From positions 592,094 to 656,093 of the forward strand of contig JAFDZT010000004.1 of the NCBI GenBank assembly GCA_018266735.1: a stretch of DNA of 64,000 nt, given 5' to 3'. Every line of letters begins with the position of its first letter. Positions within the stretch are counted from its first letter, which is position 1. The DNA is from Bacteroidota bacterium (GTDB lineage: Bacteria; Bacteroidota; Ignavibacteria; Kapaibacteriales; Kapaibacteriaceae). The position numbers were made by a program, and so were the translations under genes. Positions 8,974 to 17,884 of the stretch are shown in pieces. The notes under the pieces were generated by a model that did not search any database, had not been told where the DNA came from, and was given only the letters and a program-made list of their open reading frames with translations.

Positions 8974-10040
8974 CACGTCGCTGCTTCGCGCTTGGCGCAA
9001 TCGCTCTCGGATGCTGGTTGTCGATGTCGGCACAGGTAACGCCAACAACAGAGTCGCATTTGAAGAACATCACGCAGCTCACCTTCGGCGGTGATAATGC
9101 CGAGGCCTATTGGAGTTTCGACAACACGCACTTGTCGTTCCAATCGAACTTCAAGAAGTGGGGACTGCAATGCGATCAGATCTTTGCCATGGATGTGAAG
9201 GCGGCAAGGAAGGCCGCAGATTCCACGTATCGCCCTCCTATGATCAGCACCGGCAAGGGACGCACCACGTGCTCGTTCTACATGCCGGGCAACAAGCACA
9301 TCCTCTATGCAAGCACGCATGAGGGCGGCGAGGCATGTCCGCCCGAAGCCCCGCCACGAGCCGATCACAAGTACCTGTGGTCCGTGTATGCCACCTTCGA
9401 TATCTACGTGGCCGATGTCAAGGGCAAGATCACGGCAAAGCTCACAACATCGCCCGGTTATGATGCCGAAGCAACGGTCTCACCAAAGGGCGACAAGATC
9501 GTGTTCACGTCGGATCGCAGTGGCGATCTGGAGTTGTGGACGATGAACATCGACGGAAGCGATCAACGACAGATCACACATGCACTTGGTTATGATGGTG
9601 GTGCCTTCTTCTCGCCCGATGGAAAGAAGCTCGTCTATCGTGCATCACGTCCGCAAACGGATAGTGCGAAGAAGGAATACACGGACCTATTGAAGCAGCA
9701 TCTCGTGGCACCAACGGACATGGAGATCTACACCTGTAACGTTGACGGATCGGACGTACGTCAGATCACACATCTGGGCAAGGCCAACTGGGCGCCGTTC
9801 TTCACCCCCAACGGTAAGAAGATCATCTTCTCTTCCAACCATCACTCGCAGCGTGGATACGACTTCCAACTGTATACCATCAACCTCGATGGAAGCGGAC
9901 TCGAGCGCATCACGAACGAGAGTTTGTTCAATGCCTTCCCGATGTTCTCGCCGAACGGCAAGTATCTGGTGTGGTCGAGCAATCGCAAGAACAACAACAC
10001 GCGCGATACGAATCTCTTCATGGCCGAGTGGGTGGACTAG
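8961..10040 (+). CDS. TolB-like PD40/WD40 beta-propeller, exported
   Basis: 359 residues from a GTG at 8961, preceded by GGAGG at 8950-8954 with 6 nt spacing. The signal peptide ends at SMSAQ. At least five PD40 (TolB C-terminal-type) repeats follow; the most regular are [47 protein letters not shown] and [15 protein letters not shown]. Such propellers are periplasmic or outer-membrane-facing binding scaffolds; no enzymatic residue is evident. A Cys-containing insert ([18 protein letters not shown]) after the second repeat is unusual. Translated with the upstream barrel gene; it ends convergently, overlapping selD by 4 bp. Confidence 0.82.
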   Translation: MVVLTRRCFALGAIALGCWLSMSAQVTPTTESHLKNITQLTFGGDNAEAYWSFDNTHLSFQSNFKKWGLQCDQIFAMDVKAARKAADSTYRPPMISTGKGRTTCSFYMPGNKHILYASTHEGGEACPPEAPPRADHKYLWSVYATFDIYVADVKGKITAKLTTSPGYDAEATVSPKGDKIVFTSDRSGDLELWTMNIDGSDQRQITHALGYDGGAFFSPDGKKLVYRASRPQTDSAKKEYTDLLKQHLVAPTDMEIYTCNVDGSDVRQITHLGKANWAPFFTPNGKKIIFSSNHHSQRGYDFQLYTINLDGSGLERITNESLFNAFPMFSPNGKYLVWSSNRKNNNTRDTNLFMAEWVD

Positions 10041-11074
10041 AGCACGGTCACCACAACATCGGTGCGCTCGGTGCAGACGCCGATCGGTGCAAGTGCACCA
10101 AGACCGAGTCTCGCGCACACAGCTTCGAACTCCGCACGATGTGAGGGTTCGATGGCCACGAGCAGACCACCGCTCGTTTGCGGATCGCAGAGGATGGCAC
10201 GTTGCACGTCCGTGAGTGCCGAGACGGAATGACCATACGACGTGAAGTTGCGTCCCGTCCCGCCCGGAATGCACCCTTGCGCAATGTAGTCCAGGAGCGC
10301 ATCGGAGGCGAGCAACGGAACAGCGGTACTCTCCAGCGTTGCCGATACCCCGCCGCCTTCACACATCTCGATCAAGTGCCCAAGCACGCCAAAGCCCGTG
10401 ACATCGGTCATGGATCGCACGTAGTCGAGCGTTCCGAACGTTGCGCCGGCCTTATTCAAGCGCGTCATCGACGCCGTTGCAAGCTGCGCATGTTCGTCGG
10501 CAAGCAACCCCTTCTTCTGTGCTGTGGTGAAAATGCCAACACCAACGGGCTTGGTGAGATAGAGCAGGTTCCCTGCCTGTGCGCCGGTGTTCGTTTTCAG
10601 ATGACGGAGATCGACGCGACCGGTGACGGCCAAACCGAAGATGGGTTCGGGACTGTCGATGCTATGTCCGCCGGCAAGCAGGATCCCCGCCTCGGCGCAG
10701 GCCATGCGCGCACCTTCGAGCACCAAGCGTGCAGCCTCGATGGGCACTGTTGCGATCGGCCATCCGAGCACGGCAATGGCCATGAGCGGCGTTCCACCCA
10801 TGGCATAGATGTCGCTGATGGCATTCACACTGGCGATCCGTCCGAAGTCGGTGGGATCGTCCACGATGGGCATGAAGAAGTCGGTGGTGCTCACGATGCC
10901 AGTGCCGTCTCCAAGGTCATACACGGCCGCATCGTCCTTCGAAGCATTGCCCACGATCAAGCGCGGGTCGTGCACAGCAGCAAGCGACGAGGCCAGGATC
11001 GTATCGAGCACAGCCGGAGCGATCTTGCAACCGCATCCCGCACCGTGCGAGTATTGTGTGAGTTTGTAGGACAT
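10037..11074 (-). CDS. selD: Selenide, water dikinase (selenophosphate synthetase)
   Basis: 345 residues, nearly colinear with E. coli SelD. It makes monoselenophosphate from selenide and ATP, the selenium donor for MnmH and for selenocysteine synthesis. The N-terminal catalytic segment is HGAGCGCKI, with Cys (not selenocysteine) at the active position and the essential Lys; other landmarks are [35 protein letters not shown] and [10 protein letters not shown]. The ATG at 11074 is preferred over a GTG at 11080; it follows the TGA of the ATPase gene by two bases. mnmH is upstream on the same strand, separated by that ATPase gene. No selA or selB is in the window, so the visible use of selenium is tRNA modification. 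Confidence 0.95.
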   Translation of the reverse strand: MSYKLTQYSHGAGCGCKIAPAVLDTILASSLAAVHDPRLIVGNASKDDAAVYDLGDGTGIVSTTDFFMPIVDDPTDFGRIASVNAISDIYAMGGTPLMAIAVLGWPIATVPIEAARLVLEGARMACAEAGILLAGGHSIDSPEPIFGLAVTGRVDLRHLKTNTGAQAGNLLYLTKPVGVGIFTTAQKKGLLADEHAQLATASMTRLNKAGATFGTLDYVRSMTDVTGFGVLGHLIEMCEGGGVSATLESTAVPLLASDALLDYIAQGCIPGGTGRNFTSYGHSVSALTDVQRAILCDPQTSGGLLVAIEPSHRAEFEAVCARLGLGALAPIGVCTERTDVVVTVL

Positions 11075-11076
11075 GT

Positions 11077-12231
11077 TCACTTCAGAAGAAATTGATCTGG
11101 ATCGACACAGAATTGTGTGAAAGGTGCAACGGTGATGTGTTCGGACAGACGATAGATGCGATCACCGGGATAGATCACAACGATGCGTTCGAGTGGCAGA
11201 TCCTTCAGCGCATGTTGCATCGATGGTGAGATGCGCGGCGCATCACTTCGCTTGCATTCGATACCAACAAGTCTGCCGTTCACATGCAGGACGAGGTCGA
11301 TCTCGGCCCCATTGTGTGTTGCCCAGAACCACGATGCATCAGGTTGAACGACCGACAGGACGTTCTCGATCACGAAACCTTCCCACGATGCACCTCCCTT
11401 GGGATGCACCATGAGATCATGCATTGTGTCGATGTTGAGCAATCGATGAAGGAGTCCGCTGTCTCGGACATAGACCTTTGGAGACTTCACTTGACGCTTC
11501 AAGACATTGGCATGATACGGCTGGAGTTGACGTATCATGTAGGCATCCGACAGCACGTCAATGTAGGCACGAATGCTATGCTCACTTGTACCAAGCGATC
11601 GAGCTGGCTCTGCGGAGTTCCATATCTGTCCATGATAGTGTGCGACCATCATCCAGAAACGCAGCATCGTGGAAGCCGGTGTTCTCACGCCCCACTGTGG
11701 AAGATCTCGCTCGAGAAGTGCTTGGATGAATTGTTGACGCCACGTTTTACTTGCGTCATCTGAACGTGCCAAGAAGGAACGTGGGAATCCGCCACGCAAC
11801 CAGAGGAGTTCCTCGTCGCTGGGACCAAGTTCATTGAGAGTGAAACCTTGGAGCTGGATCACCTCCAGACGTCCGGCAAGACTCTCCGACGTCTGTCGCA
11901 AAAGGTCGCCGGAGGCGCTGCCAAGGACAAGAAACGTGGCTGGTCGATCTTCTCTGTCGGCGAGGACGCGAAGCACCGGGAAAAGGTCGGGACGACGCTG
12001 GATCTCGTCGATCACAACAATGCCGTGCAATCCCGCAAGGGCCGTCATTGGCTCATCGAGGCGGGCCGCACTTCTCGGATCCTCCACGTCGAAATAGTTC
12101 ACCGAGCGAACATCCACATAGGTGCGTGCGAGCGTGGTCTTACCGCATTGCCGTGGACCGGAGAGAAGGACGACCGGACTCCGTTCCAGGGCTTTTGAAA
12201 TGGCGATTTGGTGCGTTTCGCGCTGGACCAT
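11077..12231 (-). CDS. AAA_14/DUF4143 ATPase
   Basis: 384 residues from the ATG at 12231 (an ATG at 12246 is possible but lies upstream of the promoter box). N-terminal P-loop domain: Walker [11 protein letters not shown], Walker B IVVIDEIQ, sensor FLVLGSAS. A helical middle follows ([25 protein letters not shown]), then a DUF4143 C-terminus with PD-(D/E)XK-like elements ([25 protein letters not shown]). Families of this kind are common, patchily distributed and often autonomous; their biological role is not established. It sits inside the mnmH-selD unit with its own promoter and a long palindrome, which looks like insertion of a foreign cassette. A relative is at 38847-40181. Confidence 0.85.
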   Translation of the reverse strand: MVQRETHQIAISKALERSPVVLLSGPRQCGKTTLARTYVDVRSVNYFDVEDPRSAARLDEPMTALAGLHGIVVIDEIQRRPDLFPVLRVLADREDRPATFLVLGSASGDLLRQTSESLAGRLEVIQLQGFTLNELGPSDEELLWLRGGFPRSFLARSDDASKTWRQQFIQALLERDLPQWGVRTPASTMLRFWMMVAHYHGQIWNSAEPARSLGTSEHSIRAYIDVLSDAYMIRQLQPYHANVLKRQVKSPKVYVRDSGLLHRLLNIDTMHDLMVHPKGGASWEGFVIENVLSVVQPDASWFWATHNGAEIDLVLHVNGRLVGIECKRSDAPRISPSMQHALKDLPLERIVVIYPGDRIYRLSEHITVAPFTQFCVDPDQFLLK

Positions 12232-12234
12232 GTT

Positions 12235-12242
12235 CAAATATA
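12235..12242 (-). promoter_or_regulatory. -7 promoter element TATATTTG for the DUF4143 ATPase
   Basis: Exact TAnnTTTG on the minus strand, 3 nt from the ATG at 12231 and touching the edge of the 12242-12280 inverted repeat. A repressor on the palindrome would cover this promoter. Confidence 0.55.
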
Positions 12243-12280
12243 CCATGAAAATCGGAACTCTGACTTCCGATTTTCATGGT
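12242..12280. repeat. Perfect 16-bp inverted repeat, 7-nt loop
   Basis: Arms ACCATGAAAATCGGAA (12242-12257) and its exact reverse complement (12265-12280). The repeat covers the last codons and stop of mnmH (12274-12276) and abuts the -7 box of the ATPase gene. There is no T-run after it on either strand, so an operator (or a recombination scar) is more likely than an intrinsic terminator, although a hairpin in the mnmH transcript is unavoidable. Confidence 0.75.
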
Positions 12281-13233
12281 GTTTTTGGGTCGCGTTCGGT
12301 AAGGATGGCCCGTTGCCGCAGACAGTGGTCGTAGGTACGGTCGTAGTATTCAAGGGCGAGTTCGACGGCGGCGCGGATATCGTTGGCGCGCAGCGCAGCC
12401 ACGGCAGCGGCATAGCGTTCACCGCCAAGTTTCTTTCGGATCCGATCGAACGATGCAATGAGCTCGTCGGTCGTGAACGCGCCGTAGTCGCGTACGAGAT
12501 TGTCGATGCGGCGTTCACGCGACACGAAGAGCACCTCGTAGTGCGCTCGTTGCATGGCATCGTAGATGCTATCGGGAAGACAGACCGTGCCGATCATCCT
12601 GCTCTCGTCTTCCACCCACACGGTCCGCTGCAGATCGAACCCCGCAAGCACTTCATAGATCAGGTTCATGGCCTGCTCCGTGCTTGGCTGCGGCCCCTCG
12701 CCCAAGGCGCCAAAGGCCGACCCTTTATGTCGGGCAATGGCCTCAAGGTCGAGCACCTGTTCGCCGCGTTCCGCCTTCGCATGCAGCAGTGTGGTCTTGC
12801 CCGAACCCGTGGGACCGACGACAACGCAGAAGTTCCAGGGAAGGGCAAGGGTGGCAAGGACCACGGAGCGGAACCCTTTATAGCCTCGGTGCAACGTGTG
12901 CACGTCCATACCGGCCGTGTGCAAGAGCCAGGCCACGGACTGCGAGCGCATGCCGCCGCGCCAGCAGTAGACAACGATGGGCTTGCCCGCAGCGTATTCG
13001 CGTGCATCGTGCACGAGTGTGGCAAGCTTTGGACCAACGTACTGCAGTCCGCGTTCGATGGCCGCTTCCCGCCCCACCTGCACATACAGCGTTCCCACAT
13101 CAGCACGCTCTTCGTTGGAGAACAAGGGCATGTTCACCGCACCCGGAATATGTCCGGCCGTGAACTCCGCGGGCGAGCGCACATCGATGATGACGTGTGT
13201 GGTGGCAAGCTCCGCATGGTAGTGCACCGTCAC
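12274..13233 (-). CDS. mnmH: tRNA 2-selenouridine synthase
   Basis: 319 residues from a GTG at 13233. It replaces sulfur by selenium in 2-thiouridine at the wobble position of certain tRNAs, using selenophosphate from SelD. Rhodanese domain first (IDVRSPAEFTAGHIPGA; catalytic loop VVYCWRGGMRS, Cys about residue 90), then a P-loop domain (GPTGSGKTTLL at about 140-150). Somewhat shorter than E. coli MnmH (~364). The start overlaps the TGA of the nuclease gene (GTGA), so translation is coupled. Its last codons form part of the 12242-12280 palindrome, suggesting the original 3' end may have been altered when the neighbouring ATPase gene arrived. Confidence 0.93.
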   Translation of the reverse strand: MTVHYHAELATTHVIIDVRSPAEFTAGHIPGAVNMPLFSNEERADVGTLYVQVGREAAIERGLQYVGPKLATLVHDAREYAAGKPIVVYCWRGGMRSQSVAWLLHTAGMDVHTLHRGYKGFRSVVLATLALPWNFCVVVGPTGSGKTTLLHAKAERGEQVLDLEAIARHKGSAFGALGEGPQPSTEQAMNLIYEVLAGFDLQRTVWVEDESRMIGTVCLPDSIYDAMQRAHYEVLFVSRERRIDNLVRDYGAFTTDELIASFDRIRKKLGGERYAAAVAALRANDIRAAVELALEYYDRTYDHCLRQRAILTERDPKTP

Positions 13234-14987
13234 GATGGCCCGCTTTCGTCGAAGATGGGGATCTGCGAATACTCGGATGGCACTTCATCTTCCACAGTTG
13301 GCGCACAGTCGCGAATAGCCTTGGCAAGGAGGTCGTGCACCACTTCGCGTTGATGATCGCGAATAGCGACGACGGTAGCCTTTTCACGACGTTGATAGAG
13401 CCACGACGTGATGATCTTGAGCTCGTCGATCTCGCGATCGGTGAATCGCTGCGGCTCGAAGGGTGCGAAGTAGATCTCGTTGACGGCGGCATAGAGCACA
13501 TCGAGTCGTGCACGCGTGCCCACAACACGTTGGAAGCGCAGCCGACCTGCACGCAGGTAGAACACTTCGACAGTCTTGTATCGGTCCGATGTTGGGATGA
13601 CGATGATGACGTTCGTTTCCATCACGGCCAACGGTCGGTCCCCTGCATGCAACGTCACACGCTCGATCTCGCGGATCCCGTCGCGCAATGTGGCAGCGCG
13701 CTCGAAATCGAGCGCTTCCGCATGCACCTCCATTTGCTCGCGCAGTTTGCCAATGGCCCCGCGCTCAACATTGCCCAGGAATTCTTGTGCACGCTGCACA
13801 GCGTCGAGATAGTCCGCACGCGTTTGCAGGGCTGCACATGGCGCTTCGCACCGCTTGATGTGATACTGGAAACAAGGTTTCGTGTCGGGATGCGGACGGA
13901 TCGGTCCGTCACATGTGCGAAGCTTATGCTCGCGCACCATCATCGTCATGATGCGCTCGGCCATGCGTTCGCTGCGGAACGGACCGTAGTATTCGGACCC
14001 GTCGTCGACGATGCGATCGACAAGTTCGAGCACCGGATACGTGTCGTTCGTGAGACGCAGAAATGTCGGAGCATGATACTCCGTGCCTGCGGAGTTGTAG
14101 GAAGGTCGACGTGTCTTGATCTCGCGCGACTCCAGCAACATGGCCCCAAGCTCCGTGCCCGTGGTCTCCCATGTGATGTGCTTGATGTAGCGGATCATGC
14201 GCGTCACCTTCCGTCCATGCAGCGGTGCGGCGTTGAAGTAGGAATTCACCCGACGCTGCAACGACTTCGCCTTGCCCACATACAACACGTTCTTCTTCGC
14301 CCCCAGGAAGTAGTACACCCCAGGTTCGTCGGGAAGCTCGCGCAGATACGGTTCGAGCAACGTGCGCGCCTTCGTCTCTTTCCCGGGCTTCGTGCGTGGC
14401 GCATACTGCAAGGCGATCAGATCACCAAGGGTCTGCGCTTCGTGCTCGTTGCGCGCGATCTCGATCATGCCCAACAATGCCTGGGCCGTGGCTTCGGCAT
14501 CGCCCAGTGCGCGATGTCGCTCCGTGATGTTCACACCGTAGTGATCGGCCACCGACCCAAGGTCGTGCCGCTTCAATCCACTGCTGATGCGTCTCGAGAG
14601 CTTGCACGTGCACAGCTGTGCGACATCGCCGAGCGGTTCGCCAATGCGCTGCATCGACGCCGACACGAACTTCCAATCGAAGCCAACATTATGGGCCACG
14701 AACACCGTGCGCTCGTCGGCAAAGATCTGCGTGAGCGGCGCCAGTGCTTCATCTTCTTCGGGCGCATCGGCCACCATGGCCGTGGTGATGCCCGTCATGA
14801 GCTGGATGAAGTCGGGAATGGTCTGATGAGGATTGATCAGGGAGGAATGGCGCTGCACGATCATGCCATCTTCCACAACGCACACACCGATCTCCATGAT
14901 ACGATGCTCGCCACTCGTTCCACCGGTGGTCTCGCAGTCGACCACGGCAAAGCGAACATCGTCGATCGGAAGTGTGAGGTCGATCAT
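13230..14987 (-). CDS. DnaQ-type 3'-5' exonuclease fused to UvrC N-terminal (GIY-YIG) nuclease
   Basis: 585 residues. Residues about 10-180: DEDDh exonuclease (FAVVDCETTGG, VFVAHNVGFDWKF, HRALGDAEATAQAL). Residues about 218-300: GIY-YIG endonuclease (LPDEPGVYYFLG, VLYVGKAKSLQRRVNSYF). After that a Cys-containing UvrC-like segment (KPCFQYHIKRCEAPC) and a UVR motif (EALDFERAATLRDGI). The UvrC C-terminal RNase H-like endonuclease and HhH domains are missing, so only the 3' incision activity would remain, as in Cho. Such fusions are known in several phyla; a DNA-repair role is inferred. Head of a run with mnmH by a 4-base overlap. Confidence 0.88.
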   Translation of the reverse strand: MIDLTLPIDDVRFAVVDCETTGGTSGEHRIMEIGVCVVEDGMIVQRHSSLINPHQTIPDFIQLMTGITTAMVADAPEEDEALAPLTQIFADERTVFVAHNVGFDWKFVSASMQRIGEPLGDVAQLCTCKLSRRISSGLKRHDLGSVADHYGVNITERHRALGDAEATAQALLGMIEIARNEHEAQTLGDLIALQYAPRTKPGKETKARTLLEPYLRELPDEPGVYYFLGAKKNVLYVGKAKSLQRRVNSYFNAAPLHGRKVTRMIRYIKHITWETTGTELGAMLLESREIKTRRPSYNSAGTEYHAPTFLRLTNDTYPVLELVDRIVDDGSEYYGPFRSERMAERIMTMMVREHKLRTCDGPIRPHPDTKPCFQYHIKRCEAPCAALQTRADYLDAVQRAQEFLGNVERGAIGKLREQMEVHAEALDFERAATLRDGIREIERVTLHAGDRPLAVMETNVIIVIPTSDRYKTVEVFYLRAGRLRFQRVVGTRARLDVLYAAVNEIYFAPFEPQRFTDREIDELKIITSWLYQRREKATVVAIRDHQREVVHDLLAKAIRDCAPTVEDEVPSEYSQIPIFDESGPS

Positions 14988-14994
14988 GTATGCA

Positions 14995-15543
14995 TCATCG
15001 AATGGTAAGTGGCATCACCACGTTCACATCCGTCTCCGTGCTTGGATTCGTTCCCTTCTTCGTGGTGGAGTCCGGATAGTGGGAGAGCGAGACCGTGAGC
15101 GAACCGAGGCTCTTCTTCAAGCTCGTCCAATTCGTCTTCAACCCAAGCGGAAGATTCCGTCCATCGAGATCGGTGGTGGTGATCGTGGCCATGGCGCCCG
15201 CCAGCTTGTAGAATACCTGGTGATTGTTGCGCTCGTTGAGAATGTCGATGGTGACGTTCACGGGCGGCGACGCTTTACGATTCTCGAAGGCCAACGACCC
15301 CTTATAGGTGGAATCCGCTGCAACGGTGATCGTATCGATACGATTTGGTGCGGCACCGCCAACGCCGTCGAGATCTTCCCACACGAACGCCTGCGTCGAC
15401 AGTGTGGCCGTGTTGGTAAGCGTGAGCGTCACGGTGGTCACGCCGTCGTGGTCGACGTTCTGACCGTTCGACGTGGCACTTTCCTTGCAACCTTGCATCC
15501 CTACTACAACAACGAGCAGGGCAACTACAACTCGGATCATCAA
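14995..15543 (-). CDS. Small lipoprotein partner of the adjacent TonB receptor
   Basis: 182 residues. Signal peptide with lipobox-like VGMQGC at residues 15-20, so probably lipidated. The mature part is a beta-rich domain with TTVTLTLTN, WEDLDGVGGAAP and a C-terminal SLSHYPDSTTKKG...TDVNVVMPL pattern. This matches a group of ~180-residue Bacteroidota lipoproteins (often labelled type 1 periplasmic binding fold) that accompany one subgroup of TonB receptors; recalled from family knowledge, not searched. Its start overlaps the receptor stop by 4 bp, confirming a two-gene unit. Likely role: surface capture of the same ligand, possibly a metal or metallophore. Confidence 0.75.
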   Translation of the reverse strand: MMIRVVVALLVVVVGMQGCKESATSNGQNVDHDGVTTVTLTLTNTATLSTQAFVWEDLDGVGGAAPNRIDTITVAADSTYKGSLAFENRKASPPVNVTIDILNERNNHQVFYKLAGAMATITTTDLDGRNLPLGLKTNWTSLKKSLGSLTVSLSHYPDSTTKKGTNPSTETDVNVVMPLTIR

Positions 15544-17843
15544 GAACCTCCAAATGGAATGGTCAATCGAAGTACAACATCACGTCCGGCATCGAGGGCG
15601 AAGTAACGATACCTGCTCAGATAGTCGCGATAGGCAACATTGAACAGGTTCTTGCAGGTGAGCGAACAGTGCAGAGCCGTGCCGCCCACGTTGACCTCCG
15701 ACGCAAGCGTCACGTCGGTGAGCACGTAGCCCGGTGGTGGTGGCGCATAGTCCGCACCTGCAACATAGCGGTCTTGCGTGCGAACACCGAGCACGCTCAC
15801 ATCGGCCGACACATCATGGAGTCCGATCACGTCGCCCACGTGGGCATGCACACCCAGCCGCATGCGGTCTGCCGGCATGAAGATGAGCGGCACGTTCTGA
15901 TCCTGATCGGTGCCACGCACCATCGATGCCGTGGTGTACACTTGCCACACGTCGGTGCATTGATACGAGGCGCGCACATCGGCACCCGCAATAGTGGCCG
16001 CATTCTGGGTGTAGCGAAACGTTGGGAAGGTGCCGCGTACGGTCACCGTTGGATTGTCCGGATCGGGGACGGCATAGATGTAGTGTTGGAACGCATTCGC
16101 ATAGACCGATGCTTCGACATTCCATCCGTTGCGTGCGAGCGTGAGCGTGAGGTCGGCCTCGGTGTTGCGTTCCGGCACAAGGTTCGGATCTCCGATCTCG
16201 TATTGCGCAACACCATGGTGCACATCGTTGCTGTAGAGTTCGTTCACGGTGGGCGGACGCCAGCCCATGCCAACGTTCGCGCCAAGCGTGATCCCGTCCG
16301 CAACGGCCAGCAGTGCGCCTGCCGAGGCCGTGGCGCTTGCATAGTCCGTCTCGCGATGCGTGCCAATGCCCGAGAGTCGGTCCACGAGGGTTGCATCGAG
16401 CGACTGTGCATCGTAGCGCACACCGGCACTGAACGTCCACGATCGCAGCACATACGATTCCAGCAAATAGGCACCCACATTCCATGCAAGGTAGTCGGGG
16501 ATCAAGTAGACGGTGCCGCCGCGCGAGTTCACTTGTCGACGGACGTTCACACCCACCGTGCCCTGCATGGACGGCAGGAGTTCATGAGCAAGGGACACGT
16601 CGCCGGTGTACGTGTTGAGCAAGAGCTCCATGGCCGGACCTGTCGTATGCGCATAGTGCGCGTCGTACTCTTGTCGGTTGTTCTGCTGCCAACCGTAGGT
16701 GGCCTTCAATGTGCCCACCGATGGAAGGGTCATGTACGCACGCACCGACGTGAGCAGGTGATAGATCTGTTGCTTGGGTGCATCGATGGTGTAGGAGAAG
16801 GGATACGTCACATCGGGTCCGCCACGCTCGATCACGCGCAGCATATCCGTTGGATTGCCGATGTGCGAACCGGAGTAGATGCCGAGTGTGGAGGTGACAA
16901 GACTGACCGTTGCGACCACACCTGCGGAGTCGCCTTCATAGCCCACCGACATCGATCCGTCGATCTCCTTGAAGCCTGTATTGGTGAGCGCATAGTCGGG
17001 CGTGCGCGCATCACCCGCTCTGCGCACACTGCCTTGCACGCGGATGGCAAGTGGTGCACCGAAGAGCCGGCCTTGTTCGACCGAGGCTGCCATTGCTCCT
17101 TGCCATGCATTCGAGAATCCGTTCAAAGAGGCTTCGCCGCGAAGGACAGAGGTGGAAGGGAGCTTGCGCGGTTCCACGTTCACCACGCCACCCATGGCGC
17201 CCATGCCGTAGACAACGGAGGCCGGACCTCGCACCACGGAGATCGTGGAAGGTGTGAACGGATCGATCTCGGGTCCATGCTCGGCACCCCACTGCTGTCC
17301 TTCCTGCGCCACACCGGCATTCATGACAACGAGACGTTGCGAGCTCATGCCGTGGATCACAGGCTTGGTGATGCTGGGTCCGGTGGACATAAGCGTCACG
17401 CCCGGCACCACCGTCAACACTTCGCTAAAGGTCTGTCCGCGTCTGTTCTCGATCTCTTCATCGTCCAGCGTGTAGACGTTCTGTGTTGCAAGACCGGTCT
17501 GCGCCGACCGATGATCTTGCACGACAACCTCGTGCGCTTGCACGGTATCGCGCACCAACGCCACGTCGAGATGCACATCGGCTCCGCGCAGCATCGCTGC
17601 TCGATCGATGCGCACACGTGCACGTCGATAGCCCACCATCTTCACATCGAGCTCGTAGGCTGATGTGTCGACGTTATGCAGGTGGAACATGCCCTCGCGA
17701 TTCGTGAACGTTCCATTCAACGTTCCGATAACATGCACCGAGGCACCGCTCACAGGAGTCCTGTCAACGCTGTCGCGTACGATGCCGTGCAGATGGAGAT
17801 CGGCGCTCCACATGGTGGTGAGGAGCAAGAGCGAAAGGAGCAT
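15540..17843 (-). CDS. TonB-dependent outer-membrane receptor with CarboxypepD_reg-like N-terminus
   Basis: 767 residues. Signal peptide, then a CarboxypepD-reg-like/DUF4480-type domain at about 20-105 (LHGIVRDSVDRTPVSGASVH), plug domain at about 120-235 (LTVVPGVTLMSTGPSITKPV, GQQWGAEHGPEIDPF, VVRGPASVVYGMGAMGGVV) and a 22-strand barrel (MGWRPPTVNELYSNDVHHG) ending in a Phe/Pro-type terminal strand. Gated uptake of a scarce ligand using TonB energy. The plug sequence and the paired lipoprotein suggest the ZnuD-like or metallophore class; the ligand is not proven. Two His-containing loops (DAHYAHTTGP, NDVHHGVAQY) would suit metal binding. Divergent from the MDR dehydrogenase. Confidence 0.9.
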   Translation of the reverse strand: MLLSLLLLTTMWSADLHLHGIVRDSVDRTPVSGASVHVIGTLNGTFTNREGMFHLHNVDTSAYELDVKMVGYRRARVRIDRAAMLRGADVHLDVALVRDTVQAHEVVVQDHRSAQTGLATQNVYTLDDEEIENRRGQTFSEVLTVVPGVTLMSTGPSITKPVIHGMSSQRLVVMNAGVAQEGQQWGAEHGPEIDPFTPSTISVVRGPASVVYGMGAMGGVVNVEPRKLPSTSVLRGEASLNGFSNAWQGAMAASVEQGRLFGAPLAIRVQGSVRRAGDARTPDYALTNTGFKEIDGSMSVGYEGDSAGVVATVSLVTSTLGIYSGSHIGNPTDMLRVIERGGPDVTYPFSYTIDAPKQQIYHLLTSVRAYMTLPSVGTLKATYGWQQNNRQEYDAHYAHTTGPAMELLLNTYTGDVSLAHELLPSMQGTVGVNVRRQVNSRGGTVYLIPDYLAWNVGAYLLESYVLRSWTFSAGVRYDAQSLDATLVDRLSGIGTHRETDYASATASAGALLAVADGITLGANVGMGWRPPTVNELYSNDVHHGVAQYEIGDPNLVPERNTEADLTLTLARNGWNVEASVYANAFQHYIYAVPDPDNPTVTVRGTFPTFRYTQNAATIAGADVRASYQCTDVWQVYTTASMVRGTDQDQNVPLIFMPADRMRLGVHAHVGDVIGLHDVSADVSVLGVRTQDRYVAGADYAPPPPGYVLTDVTLASEVNVGGTALHCSLTCKNLFNVAYRDYLSRYRYFALDAGRDVVLRLTIPFGGS

Positions 17844-17884
17844 GGGTGAGGTTGGACAGAGGAACCGAAGCGGTAAATTACGGC

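Noticed and set aside
13197..15008. 603-codon plus-strand frame
   Set aside because: Antisense shadow of the DnaQ-UvrC-like gene, whose catalytic motifs are clear.
15669..17663. 664-codon plus-strand frame
   Set aside because: Antisense shadow of the TonB receptor; no domain, His/Arg-rich low-plausibility protein.
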